In this document: piece by piece, positions 14,238 through 15,596 of the stretch
How the letters are laid out: each line of letters begins with the position of its first letter
Position numbering within the stretch: position 1 is the first letter of the stretch
Assembly: GCA_027019685.1 (NCBI GenBank)
Contig: JALUWH010000090.1
Location: 1 to 15,596 of the forward strand
DNA: 15,596 nucleotides
Reading direction: 5' to 3'
From: Ghiorsea sp.
Lineage (GTDB): Bacteria; Pseudomonadota; Zetaproteobacteria; Mariprofundales; Mariprofundaceae
Program-made: the position numbers and the translations under genes
The notes under the pieces: generated by a model
Database searches by the model: none
Told to the model about the DNA's origin: nothing
Seen by the model: only the letters and a program-made list of their open reading frames with translations

Positions 14238-15596
14238 CTAATTTTTTAATTTAAAAATGACACAAGACAACGGTGGCAACGTTATACTAATCGAATGCGG
14301 TTGCTCCATCCAAGGCTGCTCACCGGAATGCACGCCACCAGCATTACCCATATTCGAACCGCCATATACTTCTGCATCAGTATTAATTAATTCTTTGTAG
14401 TGCCCTGCTTGCGGCACGCCCAATCTATAATGCTCACGCGGCACAGGTGTTAAATTCATTGCTACCACTACTTCACCGCCATGTTTATCTCTACGGATAA
14501 AGCTAAGCACCGATTGCGCTGTATCATTGCAATCTATCCACTGGAAACCCGCTCCATCAAAATCCACTTCATGCAAAGCAGGTTCTGATTTATACAGGTG
14601 GTTAATGTCGCGCATCATCAGCTGCAAACCACGGTGTGGCATAAAGTTCGATTGATCCCAAGCCAATGAACTATCAAAATCCCATTCTGGCCATTGCCCA
14701 AACTCTAAACCCATAAATTGCAATTTCTTACCAGGGTGGGCATACATATAAGCATACAATAGACGTTGGTTAGCAAACTTCTGCCAATCATCGCCTGGCA
14801 TTTTTTCAGGCATAGAGCCTTTGCCATGCACCACTTCATCATGTGAGAAAGGTAGAATAAAGTTTTCAGTAAACGCATACACGGCGGAGAATGTCAGTGC
14901 ATGATGATGGTGAGAGCGATTGATGGGGTCTTCTTCAAAATAAGACAGGGTATCATTCATCCAACCCATATTCCATTTCATGGTAAAGCCTAATCCGCCA
15001 TCGTAAGTCGGCCGTGAAACTTTGGGGAATGAGGTGGACTCTTCTGCCATGGTTACAACCCCGGGAAAGCGCTCATGCACCAAGTGGTTGAATTGTTTGA
15101 GAAATGCAATGGCTTCAAGATTTTCTCGTCCGCCATCTTTATTGGGCAGCCACTCACCTTCTTCACGCGAATAATCAAGATACAACATCGATGCCACAGC
15201 ATCCACCCGCAAGCCGTCGATATGGTACTCATCCAACCAGAATAATGCGGATGCAATCAAGAAATTGCGTACTTCATTGCGCCCAAAATTGAAGATGTAT
15301 GTGCCCCAATCTTTATGCTCACCCAAGCGTGGGTCTTCATGTTCATACAATGGTGTGCCATCAAATCGCGCCAAACCATGTGCATCTTTCGGAAAATGGG
15401 CAGGCACCCAATCCAAGAACACACCCAACCCATGCTGATGACAATAATCGACAAAATAACGGAATTCGTCAGGCGAACCAAAGCGGCTGGTGGGCGCGAA
15501 ATAACCCACAGTTTGATAGCCCCAAGAGCCATCATACGGGTATTCTGTCATCGGCATGAGTTCGATATGCGTGTAACCCATCCAATTGCAATATTC
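14238..15596 (-). CDS. glgB: 1,4-alpha-glucan branching enzyme GlgB, N-terminus beyond the window edge
   Basis: The visible 452 residues run open to the right edge. The ATG at 15581 is internal, because the frame continues upstream and the sequence there already aligns to the middle of GlgB. The enzyme makes alpha-1,6 branches in glycogen. It is a GH13 family member: DGSWGYQTVGYFAPTSRFG near the start, catalytic nucleophile Asp in DGLRVDAVASM (codon at 15201-15203), acid/base Glu in TMAEEST and the third carboxylate in FSHDEVVHGKGSM. The C-terminal beta domain contains TPVPREHYRLGVP. It ends FKLKN. About 200 or more N-terminal residues, including any CBM48 module, lie outside. It is convergent with the zwf operon and is followed after 8 bases by the unknown zinc-ribbon gene. 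Confidence 0.96.
   Translation of the reverse strand, partial: EYCNWMGYTHIELMPMTEYPYDGSWGYQTVGYFAPTSRFGSPDEFRYFVDYCHQHGLGVFLDWVPAHFPKDAHGLARFDGTPLYEHEDPRLGEHKDWGTYIFNFGRNEVRNFLIASALFWLDEYHIDGLRVDAVASMLYLDYSREEGEWLPNKDGGRENLEAIAFLKQFNHLVHERFPGVVTMAEESTSFPKVSRPTYDGGLGFTMKWNMGWMNDTLSYFEEDPINRSHHHHALTFSAVYAFTENFILPFSHDEVVHGKGSMPEKMPGDDWQKFANQRLLYAYMYAHPGKKLQFMGLEFGQWPEWDFDSSLAWDQSNFMPHRGLQLMMRDINHLYKSEPALHEVDFDGAGFQWIDCNDTAQSVLSFIRRDKHGGEVVVAMNLTPVPREHYRLGVPQAGHYKELINTDAEVYGGSNMGNAGGVHSGEQPWMEQPHSISITLPPLSCVIFKLKN

Noticed and set aside
14238..15581. Treating the ATG at 15581 as the true start of a short branching enzyme.
   Set aside because: The frame stays open to the window edge, and this Met aligns with the middle of GlgB, so the gene is simply cut by the edge.

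Overview
The window looks like ordinary chromosome from a Gram-negative, moderately AT-rich proteobacterium with a small accessory-looking patch near its right end. Signs of this lineage are System II (ResB/CcsA) cytochrome c maturation, a COG3235-type energy-coupling permease beginning MHIPAG, an E. coli-like family I pyrophosphatase, and a compact zwf-gnd-pgl cluster facing glgB. A chemolithoautotroph such as a zetaproteobacterium or an autotrophic gammaproteobacterium would fit, but this placement is a guess from gene content.

Layout. Bases 1-1096 (minus strand): yqeY (GatB/YqeY domain) followed by a CbiM-like membrane permease that runs off the left edge. Bases 1097-1251: divergent promoter region. 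Bases 1252-9201 (plus strand): a tightly packed run of six genes, resB, ccsA, tsaB, a low-molecular-weight tyrosine phosphatase, a CLC anion transporter with CBS domains, and a UvrD/PcrA helicase. Junctions are overlaps or gaps of at most 18 bases. Bases 9196-9834: ppa with its own promoter and a clear intrinsic terminator. Bases 9910-13520: the oxidative pentose phosphate operon zwf-gnd-pgl. Bases 13521-13758: a gene-free stretch packed with repeat motifs and inverted repeats, including a roughly 98-base imperfect foldback. Bases 13759-15596 (minus strand): the C-terminal part of glgB, cut by the right edge, followed 8 bases later by a small unknown coiled-coil/zinc-ribbon gene.

How the genes work together. 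ResB and CcsA form the heme delivery and ligation complex for c-type cytochromes. The downstream genes of that run are unrelated housekeeping functions that seem to share its transcript. Zwf, Pgl and Gnd together turn glucose-6-phosphate into ribulose-5-phosphate, and GlgB branches glycogen, so the right half concerns the partition of hexose phosphate between storage and oxidation.

The most notable item is that the zwf product is a fusion. A complete glucose-6-phosphate dehydrogenase is followed by a cyclic-nucleotide-binding-like (CRP/PKA regulatory fold) domain whose usual phosphate-binding arginine appears to be missing. Other points of interest are a CLC protein with divergent anion-filter motifs and valine at the proton-glutamate position, the structured intergenic region after pgl, and the unknown gene translationally linked to glgB. 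I saw no CRISPR array, tRNA, rRNA, transposase or phage structural gene.
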